Source: an uncultured Clostridia bacterium
GTDB lineage: Bacteria; Bacillota; Clostridia; Oscillospirales; CAG-272
Direction of reading: 5' to 3'
Length of the DNA stretch: 8,455 bases
NCBI GenBank assembly: GCA_946641795.1
Contig: CAMPBZ010000045.1
Coordinates: 1 to 8,455, forward strand
A program made the translations under genes and the position numbers. Under the pieces are notes generated by a model, which saw nothing but the letters and a program-made list of their open reading frames with translations, ran no database searches and was not told the origin of the DNA. This document shows, piece by piece, positions 1 through 5,265 of this stretch; within the stretch, counting starts at the first letter, position 1, and every line of letters starts with the position of its first letter.

Positions 1-114
1 TCAAATTTGCATTTGAAAGAGGGAACGCCGAAAAAAGCAGACCCCTGCCCTGTGGGTTCCACCTTCTCCGCGATCCGCACTCCCCATTGCCCGGAAATAC
101 CGATCCAATTCAAA
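1..114 (-). promoter_or_regulatory. Expression platform and leader downstream of the cobalamin riboswitch; no gene visible
   Basis: This stretch follows the B12 aptamer on the minus strand and contains no credible reading frame; the only late ATG (minus strand, near position 12) meets a stop after three codons. It does hold G/C-rich complementary segments ending in a run of six U, described in the separate terminator entry. The gene under control must therefore start beyond the left edge. Its identity cannot be seen; genes behind such switches usually concern B12 synthesis, B12 or metal uptake, or B12-independent isoenzymes. Confidence 0.55.
31..78 (-). terminator. Putative riboswitch-controlled transcription terminator
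   Basis: Reading the minus strand, GGGCAG and CUGCUU (within 37-50) can form a short stem with two G-U pairs, followed at once by UUUUUU (36-31). Alternatively GCGGAUC (78-72) can pair with GGUCUGC (43-37) over seven positions, two of them G-U. That larger structure would enclose a small GUGG/CCAC hairpin (62-52). Competing pairings just before a U tract are what a transcription-attenuating B12 switch would need. Neither stem is very strong, so this is an inference from layout. Confidence 0.5.
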
Positions 115-257
115 CGACCCGGCAGGTCTTCCGACTTGCGGAGCGAAGCGCTCCTCACTTGCCTATGGCAAGTTTCTTACGGTAATGACTGTTGCCTCGG
201 ATTTGCACCGAAATTTCCCTGTTGATCAGCCGGCGATCTTTGCTGAACCCTGGGTCG
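115..257 (-). promoter_or_regulatory. Cobalamin (B12) riboswitch aptamer
   Basis: The minus strand shows the landmarks of the cobalamin riboswitch family. The B12 box AAGTCGGAAGACCTGCC lies at 137-121. The core has CAGGGAA (221-215) followed by CGGTGCAAATCCG (210-198). A closing P1 stem pairs CGACCC (257-252) with GGGTCG (120-115), and a P2 stem pairs TCAGC (246-242) with GCTGA (230-226). Two peripheral hairpins are also present: a 7-bp stem with loop AUA (173-157) and a 6-bp GGAGCG/CGCTCC stem with a 3-nt loop (154-140). This RNA class binds adenosyl- or other cobalamins and usually switches the downstream gene off. The GCAACAGTC segment after the core differs from the commonest consensus, so the preferred cobalamin form is unclear. 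The controlled gene lies past position 1. Confidence 0.93.
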
Positions 258-285
258 CGTATGAAATTATTGGTTTTGCGTATTT

Positions 286-314
286 ATTCTACCATAATTC
301 GCCGCAAAATGCAA
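286..314 (-). promoter_or_regulatory. Sigma-A-type promoter for the cobalamin riboswitch transcript
   Basis: On the minus strand a -10 element TAGAAT (291-286, five of six consensus bases) is preceded by TGG (294-292), giving an extended -10. A weaker -35 element TTGCAT (314-309) lies exactly 17 bp upstream. Transcription would begin near position 279-280, about 20 nt before the P1 stem of the riboswitch. It lies just beyond the stop codon of the PNPOx-family gene, so the B12-controlled gene probably forms its own transcription unit. No strong terminator separates the two, so some read-through is possible. Confidence 0.7.
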
Positions 315-329
315 GCGTTTGGCAAAAAA

Positions 330-722
330 TCAGAACAGAATTGTTTTCGGCGCGCCGCCAAAGGTAAAAATGGTGGCTTTGCCCGATTGCAGAGTGAAAA
401 TTTCGGTGTTCCCGTCCCCGGCGGCGTACATGGCTTTGAGTTCGGGATAGGCGGCGAGCATATGCTCCTGCGCTTCCAAGCGTGCGTCCTCTTTGACAAC
501 GGCTTCTACGCGGATCCATTTGCCGTTTTCAAACGCGCAGATTTCAATTTTGGGGTTGGCGTGCATCTGGCGGGAAACCTCTTTGCGCTTGCCGGTTTGA
601 ATGGTCAGTTTGCCGTCAAAAATGTCGATCGTTCCGAACGGGCGCACGCGGGGCTGATCCCCCTCGACCGTTGCAAGATAGTAGGTTCCGCAGGCTTTGA
701 GAAATTCGTAAATCTCGTTCAT
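330..722 (-). CDS. Pyridoxamine 5'-phosphate oxidase (PNPOx)-family FMN-binding protein
   Basis: This 130-residue protein has the layout of small split-barrel flavoproteins of the PNPOx superfamily. An N-terminal helix (MNEIYEFLKACGTYYLAT) leads into strands with RVRPFGTIDIFDGKL (about 25-39) and TGKRKEVSRQM (about 43-53), a region that contacts FMN phosphate in relatives. The C-terminal strand KATIFTFGGAPKTILF is typical of clostridial members. Such proteins are cytoplasmic dimers binding FMN, sometimes F420 or heme; individual substrates are mostly unknown and this one is unlikely to be true PdxH. The start has a clear AAGGAGAG site 7 nt upstream. It follows ribF by 20 nt, so it is probably co-transcribed with the enzyme that makes FMN. 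The family is clear; the reaction is not. Confidence 0.88.
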   Translation of the reverse strand: MNEIYEFLKACGTYYLATVEGDQPRVRPFGTIDIFDGKLTIQTGKRKEVSRQMHANPKIEICAFENGKWIRVEAVVKEDARLEAQEHMLAAYPELKAMYAAGDGNTEIFTLQSGKATIFTFGGAPKTILF

Positions 723-742
723 ATTCGCTCTCCTTTTTATAA

Positions 743-1672
743 TTATTTTGCCAGTTCGGCATCTTTTGCAATTTGATTTTTTAATTCTTCCACGCTTGCA
801 AAGCTTTTTTCGGGGCGCAGAAACCGCAGGAAGGAAACGGCCAGCGGCTTGCCGTAAAGGTCACCGTCGTAGCCAATCAGATATGTCTCGCAGTTGACGG
901 CGCTTTCGGGCGCATCCACGGTGGGGTGATTGCCCACGTTGCTGACGCCGCGGTAGTGCGCACCTTCCAAAACGCAGTCGGTTGCGTAAACGCCGTGCCG
1001 CGGGATGGCGGCAAAGGGCGGAAAATCCTGGTTTGCGGTGGGAAAGCCGAGCTTGCGCCCCAGCGCTTTGCCGTGTTTGACGGTTCCCGAAAGCGTGTAG
1101 GGGTAGCCCAACAGGCGGGCGGCTTGGTCAACCTTCCCTTCGCGCACGGCGGCGCGAATGCGCGTAGAACTGACCGGCTCGCCGTCTATAACGACCGCCG
1201 GGCAAACCGTGACCGGGGCTCCGAGCAACCGGCAAAGGTCTTCCGCCGTTCCGGCGGCACCTTTTCCGAAGCGGTAGTTAAAACCGCACACAGCGGCGGC
1301 ACAGTGGCATTCGTTTTGCAAAACTGCGGTTGCAAAATCGGCAGGGGAAAGATCGCGTACCTCGGCAAAATCGGCAAGAATTACAAATTCCAGCCCTGCC
1401 TTGGCAAACAACGCCTGCCGCTCCTCGCCGGTGGTCAGGTGTTCGGGCGGCCGCTTGGTAAGCAGATCGGAGGAAAGCGTCCGGAAGCAAAAGGCACCGG
1501 CACAAACACCCGCGCCGAGCGTTTGACGAATGCGCAGCGCCTCGCGGATCAATTCCTGATGCCCGCGGTGAACACCGTCAAAATTGCCAAGGCAAAGTAC
1601 GGTCTTTTCGGGAATGGGGATCTCCCTGCCGGTTTGCAACGAAATACAGGTCAGGTGGAGCGGGGTTGCCAT
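743..1672 (-). CDS. ribF: Bifunctional riboflavin kinase / FMN adenylyltransferase (FAD synthetase)
   Basis: This 309-residue protein phosphorylates riboflavin to FMN and then adenylylates FMN to FAD, in the cytoplasm. The N-terminal nucleotidyltransferase half shows GNFDGVHRGH at 29-38 (ATP-binding HxGH-like motif), CGFNYRFGKGAAG at 129-141 and SSTRIR at 168-173. The C-terminal kinase half shows GRKLGFPTAN at 205-214, VGNHPT at 246-251 and CETYL at 261-265, with E262 the likely catalytic base. Length matches the usual 300-315 residues. The stretch near residue 61-70 that often reads TFDPHP is instead CFRTLSSDLL, so one FAD-synthetase motif is atypical. AAAGGAGAAG lies 5-6 nt before the ATG. 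The gene starts 19 nt after the Nudix-AlkD gene and ends 20 nt before the FMN-binding protein. In many Firmicutes ribF sits elsewhere, after truB. Confidence 0.95.
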   Translation of the reverse strand: MATPLHLTCISLQTGREIPIPEKTVLCLGNFDGVHRGHQELIREALRIRQTLGAGVCAGAFCFRTLSSDLLTKRPPEHLTTGEERQALFAKAGLEFVILADFAEVRDLSPADFATAVLQNECHCAAAVCGFNYRFGKGAAGTAEDLCRLLGAPVTVCPAVVIDGEPVSSTRIRAAVREGKVDQAARLLGYPYTLSGTVKHGKALGRKLGFPTANQDFPPFAAIPRHGVYATDCVLEGAHYRGVSNVGNHPTVDAPESAVNCETYLIGYDGDLYGKPLAVSFLRFLRPEKSFASVEELKNQIAKDAELAK

Positions 1673-1691
1673 AGGGCTTCTCCTTTCTGTT

Positions 1692-2768
1692 TCAAATTTG
1701 GCCTAAAAGTTCTTTTTGCTCTTTGGTAATGCGAAAACTGTCCTTTGCCTTGCGGACCGCCATTTTGCGAACGGCAGGAGCCAGTACGCCGGTGCGGAAA
1801 TAGGGCAACATATCGTCGTATCGCTTGGCAAGCGCGGTGGCAAAATACCACGCGATCATCATTTGCAAATAATATTCGTCGGTTTGATAGGCGGCGAGCC
1901 GCTCCGGGTCAGTCGGCAGAAAATCGGCGCCCAAAAACTCGTTCATCAGCGTTTTGATTGCAAATCTTACAACGTAAACGTGCGGCGAGCGGAGCCAGCG
2001 ATCGATCTCGCGCCGCAACTCCGGATGGTGCTTTGCAAAGCACTTGGGAGAGAGCGAATCGCAGGTAGCCCAGTTATCCACGTGCAGCAGAAACGCATCC
2101 AGCGCGGCAATCGTTTGGGCATAGTCGCCCAGCCGCTCGATTAAAAACGCGTGCAGATTGTTTTCCTCAAAATAGGTATGCGGCAAAATCTGCAAAAATG
2201 CGGTTGCCTGCCCGGTTTGAGCGAACGATTTGGCAAAGGCGCGTAGCGCGGGCGTGCGGACGCCGATGACCGTTTCGGGATTGACCGTTGGGATAAGCGG
2301 AATTTGGAACTTGCGGTACGGAAGATCCTGCATAGAAAGCAGTTGCTCCTGCACCGCGTTGATTTGGGGCAGCCCTTCCCTTTGGATTTTTTCCAGGATG
2401 ATTTGATCGGCCGGACAAAAATCATATTGCGGGAGCTCTTCGGGCGCGATCCAGCGCAGGTCGCTGTGTTCCAGCGCTTGCGGCTGTTCGCCGGCGGGAA
2501 AAATTGCCTGATAGAGCGACAGCCGGACGGTGAGGTCGGGATATTCGTGCAAGACGGTTGCATACGGCAACCCGACGCAGACCCGCGCGCCAAGTTCCTC
2601 GCGGCATTCGCGCGCAAGCGCCTGCCGGGGCGTTTCACCGGCCTCGATCTTGCCGCCCGGAAACTCCCAAAGCAGTCCGCGCGCTTTGTTGGCAGGGCGC
2701 CGGCAGATCAGCAGTTCGGTCCGCTTGTTTTGAGTGCGCAAAAGCAACGCCGCAACAACTTCTACCAT
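1692..2768 (-). CDS. Nudix (MutT-like) hydrolase fused to AlkD-like DNA alkylation-repair glycosylase
   Basis: This 358-residue, two-domain protein has no stop or frameshift between its parts. Residues 1 to about 130 form a Nudix domain with a near-perfect Nudix box from G39 to A61 (GX5E...RECREELGA). The leading VVAALLL and LLICRRP...GLLWEFPGG resemble MutT/8-oxo-dGTP or CTP pyrophosphohydrolases, which hydrolyse damaged or surplus nucleoside triphosphates. Residues about 138-358 match the AlkD-type DNA_alkylation family of HEAT-like helical repeats: IPLIPTVNPETVIGVRTPAL, YFEENNLHAFLIE, VDNWATCDSLSPK and MMIAWYFATALAK. W233, D237, R268 and W307 are candidate lesion-contacting or catalytic residues. 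AlkD proteins excise N3- and N7-alkylated purines. Ordinarily the two are separate proteins. The ATG follows GAGGGAGAG and the gene has its own promoter. The domain calls are firm; joint function is inference. Confidence 0.92.
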   Translation of the reverse strand: MVEVVAALLLRTQNKRTELLICRRPANKARGLLWEFPGGKIEAGETPRQALARECREELGARVCVGLPYATVLHEYPDLTVRLSLYQAIFPAGEQPQALEHSDLRWIAPEELPQYDFCPADQIILEKIQREGLPQINAVQEQLLSMQDLPYRKFQIPLIPTVNPETVIGVRTPALRAFAKSFAQTGQATAFLQILPHTYFEENNLHAFLIERLGDYAQTIAALDAFLLHVDNWATCDSLSPKCFAKHHPELRREIDRWLRSPHVYVVRFAIKTLMNEFLGADFLPTDPERLAAYQTDEYYLQMMIAWYFATALAKRYDDMLPYFRTGVLAPAVRKMAVRKAKDSFRITKEQKELLGQI

Positions 2769-2801
2769 CGGCTCTCCCTCTTTTTTTCTTTGATCTACTC
2801 T

Positions 2802-2830
2802 ATTTTACCACATTCGGCAAAAAAATACAA
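2802..2830 (-). promoter_or_regulatory. Sigma-A-type promoter of the nudix-alkD / ribF / PNPOx operon
   Basis: The minus strand shows -10 TAAAAT (2807-2802, five of six consensus bases) preceded by TGTGG, giving an extended -10. A weaker -35 TTGTAT (2830-2825) lies 17 bp upstream across a T-rich spacer. It lies between the L17 operon terminator and the ATG at 2768, giving a leader of roughly 25-30 nt with GAGGGAGAG. Architecture is the same as the riboswitch promoter at 286-314. No operator-like inverted repeat overlaps it, so constitutive expression is the simplest reading. Confidence 0.72.
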
Positions 2831-2861
2831 TAATATCTTTTGAAATGATTGAATTAACCAC

Positions 2862-2895
2862 AAAAAAAACAGCCGACCGGATTCCGGTCGGCTGT
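2862..2895 (-). terminator. Rho-independent terminator of the ribosomal-protein operon
   Basis: A perfect 12-bp stem (ACAGCCGACCGG, 2895-2884 pairing with 2880-2869) with a 3-nt loop is followed on the minus strand by eight U (2869-2862). It begins 11 nt after the rplQ stop codon. Because A residues flank the other side too, it could also terminate plus-strand transcription, but no plus-strand gene approaches it. It separates the L17-ending operon from the nudix-alkD operon, which has its own promoter about 30 nt further on. Confidence 0.95.
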
Positions 2896-2906
2896 TTTTT
2901 ATTGCA

Positions 2907-3491
2907 TTACTCCTCGGCAGGCGTTTCTTCCTTCTTGGGAGCGGCTTTGCGGGTCGTTCTCTTTTTGGGAGCGGCCGGGGTTTCGGTAGCTTCCACAGGA
3001 GCTTCAACCGCTTCAACGGGAGCCTGCTCAACTTCGGCAGGAGCTTCCGCCTTTTCCGCCGGCTTCTTAGCGGCCGGTTTCTTTGCGGCCGGCTTTTTCG
3101 CCGTGGGTTTCTTTGCGGGAACGGCTTTCTTCTCCTCGGTGACATCCTTTTCGATCAGGCGAACGATTGCCATTTCGGCGGCGTCGCCTCTACGGGCACC
3201 GAGTTTGAAAATTTGCGTATATCCACCGTTGCGCTTTGCATATCCGGGAGCGATCTCGTTGAACAGTTTGCTGACAACGTCCTCCTTGGTGATATAAGCA
3301 AGTGCGGCGCGGCGGCTGGCAAGCGTATTCTTCTTGCCGAGCGTAATCATTTTTTCGGCCATGGAACGAACTTCCTTCGCTCTGGTAAGCGTGGTTTCGA
3401 TCTGTCCGTTCTCTAAGAGCAGGGTGACCATTCCGCGGAGCATTGCTTTGCGATGCGCGGTCGGTCTGCCGAGTTTTCTTGTTCCGGGCAT
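2907..3491 (-). CDS. rplQ: 50S ribosomal protein L17 with long Lys/Ala/Pro/Glu C-terminal tail
   Basis: Residues 1-117 are a normal bacterial L17, a large-subunit protein near the peptide exit tunnel: MPGTRKLGRPTAHRKAMLRG at the start, then TTLTRAKEVRSMAEKMITLGK and GGYTQIFKLGARRGDAAEMA. L17 is usually about 112-130 residues; here the product is 194. The extra 75 or so residues are low complexity. Residues 126-145 are four tandem AKKPA-type pentapeptides, 146-175 are acidic with EAPVEA repeats, 176-187 are basic (KKRTTRKAAPKK), and the end is EETPAEE. The tail should be disordered, and its function is unknown. The start is set by AAGGAGGG about 6 nt before the ATG. It is the last gene of the operon, 55 nt after rpoA, and is followed directly by a strong terminator. 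Confidence 0.96.
   Translation of the reverse strand: MPGTRKLGRPTAHRKAMLRGMVTLLLENGQIETTLTRAKEVRSMAEKMITLGKKNTLASRRAALAYITKEDVVSKLFNEIAPGYAKRNGGYTQIFKLGARRGDAAEMAIVRLIEKDVTEEKKAVPAKKPTAKKPAAKKPAAKKPAEKAEAPAEVEQAPVEAVEAPVEATETPAAPKKRTTRKAAPKKEETPAEE
3057..3116 (-). repeat. Four tandem 15-bp units encoding AKKPA/T pentapeptides within rplQ
   Basis: The minus strand reads as four contiguous 15-bp units of pattern GCN-AAR-AAR-CCN-RCN, encoding AKKPT, AKKPA, AKKPA, AKKPA (L17 residues 126-145). Units differ mainly at third codon positions, so selection on the peptide rather than very recent slippage may hold them alike. Arrays like this can gain or lose units by replication slippage, so tail length may vary between strains. 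Confidence 0.85.
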
Positions 3492-3546
3492 TTTATGTCC
3501 CTCCTTTTTGCATTATACAAATCAGTTTAAGCGATTGCTTTGAAGA

Positions 3547-4527
3547 TTACTCTTCTTCTCTCTTGAGGTCCAGTCCCAACGAATGGAGCTTTTGAATGAC
3601 CTCTTCCAGAGATTTTTTGCCGAGGTTGCGGACTTTGATCATATCCTCCTCGGTGCGGTTGGTCAGATCTTCGACCGTGTCAATGCCGGCGCGCTTCAAG
3701 CAGTTGAAGGAACGCACGGACATGTCAAGTTCCTCAATGGTCATCTCAAGTACCCGTTCTCTTTGGGTTTCCTGGCGTTCGATCATCACCTTTTTCTCCT
3801 TCGTTTCCTCCGAGAGGTTGACGAAAAGGTTGAGATGCTCGTTGAGAATCTTGGCTCCGAGCGAAACCGCGTCTCTTGCCGAGATGGTTCCGTTGGTGAG
3901 CACTTCCAGCGTGAGTTTATCGTAATCGGTAATGTTGCCTACACGGGTGTTATCAACCGTGTATTTGACATTGTAAACAGGGGTAAAGATCGAATCGGTG
4001 TAAATGGTGCCGATCGGCGCGGAGGCAGAGCCGCCAAGCGCCAGGCTGGCTTCCAGTTTGTTCCGCTCCTGCGAAACATAGCCGCGACCGTTTGCAAACG
4101 TCAACTCCATATAGAAACGCTCGCCCTCGCCAACCGTTGCAATGTGGTGGTCGGGATTGAGGATTTCAATATCGGAATCGGCTTTGATATCGCCTGCGGT
4201 AACGTCGCGTTCACCGGTAATGTCGATTACGACCGTTTTGGGGCCCTGGCAAAACAGTTTTGCCGTAATGCCCTTAACGTTCAGAACGATCTCGGTAACG
4301 TCTTCCTTGACGCCGGGGATCGTGGAGAACTCATGCAGAACACCGTCAATTTTAATGCTGGTAACGGCAACGCCGGGCAGCGAGCTGAGCAGAACACGAC
4401 GCATCGAGTTTCCGATGGTGATTCCGTAGCCGCGTTCCAGCGGTTCCAGCACGAAGATGCCATGTGTATGGTCATCATTCAAATCCTGCGTTGTAATTAC
4501 GGGCTTTTCGATCTCTATTTCATTCAT
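3547..4527 (-). CDS. rpoA: DNA-directed RNA polymerase subunit alpha
   Basis: This 326-residue alpha subunit dimerises to seed polymerase assembly and contacts UP elements and activators. The N-terminal domain (about 1-235) carries FVLEPLERGYGITIGNSMRR at 25-44, the dimerisation/assembly signature, and TVDNTRVG at 190-197. A charged linker (240-262) leads to the C-terminal domain. There VRSFNCLKRAGIDTVEDL at 271-288 aligns with the DNA-binding helix; R272, N275 and C276 match E. coli R265, N268 and C269. RNLGKKSLEE at 300-309 is the second helix-hairpin-helix motif. Length is typical (about 315-330). The start is fixed by AGGAGG 8 nt before the ATG. It follows rpsD after 89 nt, the longest gap in this operon, and precedes rplQ, the usual bacterial order. 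Confidence 0.98.
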   Translation of the reverse strand: MNEIEIEKPVITTQDLNDDHTHGIFVLEPLERGYGITIGNSMRRVLLSSLPGVAVTSIKIDGVLHEFSTIPGVKEDVTEIVLNVKGITAKLFCQGPKTVVIDITGERDVTAGDIKADSDIEILNPDHHIATVGEGERFYMELTFANGRGYVSQERNKLEASLALGGSASAPIGTIYTDSIFTPVYNVKYTVDNTRVGNITDYDKLTLEVLTNGTISARDAVSLGAKILNEHLNLFVNLSEETKEKKVMIERQETQRERVLEMTIEELDMSVRSFNCLKRAGIDTVEDLTNRTEEDMIKVRNLGKKSLEEVIQKLHSLGLDLKREEE

Positions 4528-4572
4528 TCCAAATATCCTCCTATTATTGATTTGTGGTCAGATTGCGTTTTT

Positions 4573-4604
4573 CGATACGGGCGCTTCCAAGTGCATCCGT
4601 ACCG
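4573..4604 (-). other. Hairpin in the rpsD-rpoA intergenic region
   Basis: On the minus strand CGGUACGG (4604-4597) can pair with CCGUAUCG (4580-4573), eight pairs including one G-U, around a 16-nt loop. It lies 12 nt after the rpsD stop and about 45 nt before the rpoA start. It is followed by AAAAA, not U, so it is not an intrinsic terminator. It might stabilise mRNA ends or adjust rpoA translation; no known ribosomal-protein leader motif was recognised. Confidence 0.4.
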
Positions 4605-4616
4605 CGGGCGCAGGGA

Positions 4617-5243
4617 TTACTTGGAATAAAGTTCGACGATCAGCTGTTCGTTGAAGTCGAAGTCAACGTCCTCTCTTGCGGGAAGCGTAGCAACCTTTGC
4701 GGTAAATGCTTCGGCATTCACTTCCAACCACTTCGGAGCGGTTTGCGCAGCGGCGGCTTCGGCCAACGCCTTGAATTTTTCGGAAGAGCGGCTGGTTTCC
4801 TTAACGGCGATCACATCCCCTGCTCTGACGATGAGAGAAGGAATATTGACCTTTTTGCCGTTGACGGTGAAATGTCCGTGCAGGACGAGCTGACGAGCTT
4901 CCTTGTGCGAAGCGGCAAAGCCCATTCTGTAAACCACGTTATCCAGTCTTCTTTCCAGCAGGCAGATCAGGTTTTCACCGGTCATACCCTCTTTGCGGTC
5001 AGCTTCTTCAAAATAGTTTACGAACTGCTTTTCCAGAACGCCGTAATACCGTCTGGTCTTCTGCTTTTCGCGCAGCTGCATTCCGTATTCTCTTACTTTC
5101 TTGTTTGCAGCGCCGTGCTGTCCGGGAGCGGTGCTTCTGCGATCAAGCGCGCATTTGCCGCTTGTGCAGCGATCGCCTTTGAGGAACAGTTTTGTGCCTT
5201 CTCTGCGGCAAAGTCTGCAAACGGGACCTGTATATCTTGCCAT
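4617..5243 (-). CDS. rpsD: 30S ribosomal protein S4 (zinc-binding four-cysteine form)
   Basis: This 208-residue primary 16S rRNA-binding protein nucleates assembly of the 30S body and helps form the mRNA entry site. In E. coli S4 also represses its own operon. The N-terminus MARYTGPVCRLCRREG has C9, C12, C26 and C31, the zinc-coordinating (C+) form. LERRLDNVVYRMGFA starts the S4 RNA-binding domain (about 97-160), with ARQLVLHGHFTVNGKKVNIPS as its core, and VELYSK is the usual C-terminus. Length matches the usual 200-210. The residue 165-195 region is Ala-rich and more variable, as common in clostridial S4. GGAGGT lies about 8-9 nt before the ATG, and it starts 22 nt after rpsK. Placement between rpsK and rpoA fits Clostridia; in Bacillus rpsD is elsewhere. 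Confidence 0.98.
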   Translation of the reverse strand: MARYTGPVCRLCRREGTKLFLKGDRCTSGKCALDRRSTAPGQHGAANKKVREYGMQLREKQKTRRYYGVLEKQFVNYFEEADRKEGMTGENLICLLERRLDNVVYRMGFAASHKEARQLVLHGHFTVNGKKVNIPSLIVRAGDVIAVKETSRSSEKFKALAEAAAAQTAPKWLEVNAEAFTAKVATLPAREDVDFDFNEQLIVELYSK

Positions 5244-5265
5244 AGTCTTTTACCTCCACCAAAAA

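Noticed and set aside
7..225. A short plus-strand frame across the left edge
   Set aside because: It lies on the opposite strand of the riboswitch, whose conserved RNA elements fully explain this sequence.
307..352. Possible terminator after the PNPOx-family gene
   Set aside because: There is TGATTTTTT at the stop codon and a CGGCGCGCCG palindrome upstream, but the palindrome leaves no loop and is separated from the T run, so a functional terminator is not convincing.
192..776. A 194-codon plus-strand frame over the PNPOx gene and riboswitch region
   Set aside because: It is antisense to a recognisable FMN-binding gene and to the B12 aptamer, and its composition looks like a reverse-strand artefact.
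2141..2638. A minus-strand 165-codon frame inside the Nudix-AlkD gene
   Set aside because: It is out of frame with the strong two-domain protein, is rich in Arg/Ser/Pro as shifted frames of such genes are, and has no recognisable motif.
2795..3145. An Arg/Pro/Lys-rich minus-strand frame overlapping the rplQ tail
   Set aside because: It is the shifted reading of the AKKPA-type repeat DNA and runs through the terminator; no start site or family supports it.
4568..4604. Possible terminator between rpsD and rpoA
   Set aside because: The hairpin is followed on the transcribed strand by A residues instead of U, so intrinsic termination is not supported.
3583..4629. A 348-codon plus-strand open frame opposite rpoA
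   Set aside because: It is antisense to a complete, highly conserved rpoA with its own ribosome site. The plus-strand translation resembles no family and has no plausible ribosome binding site.
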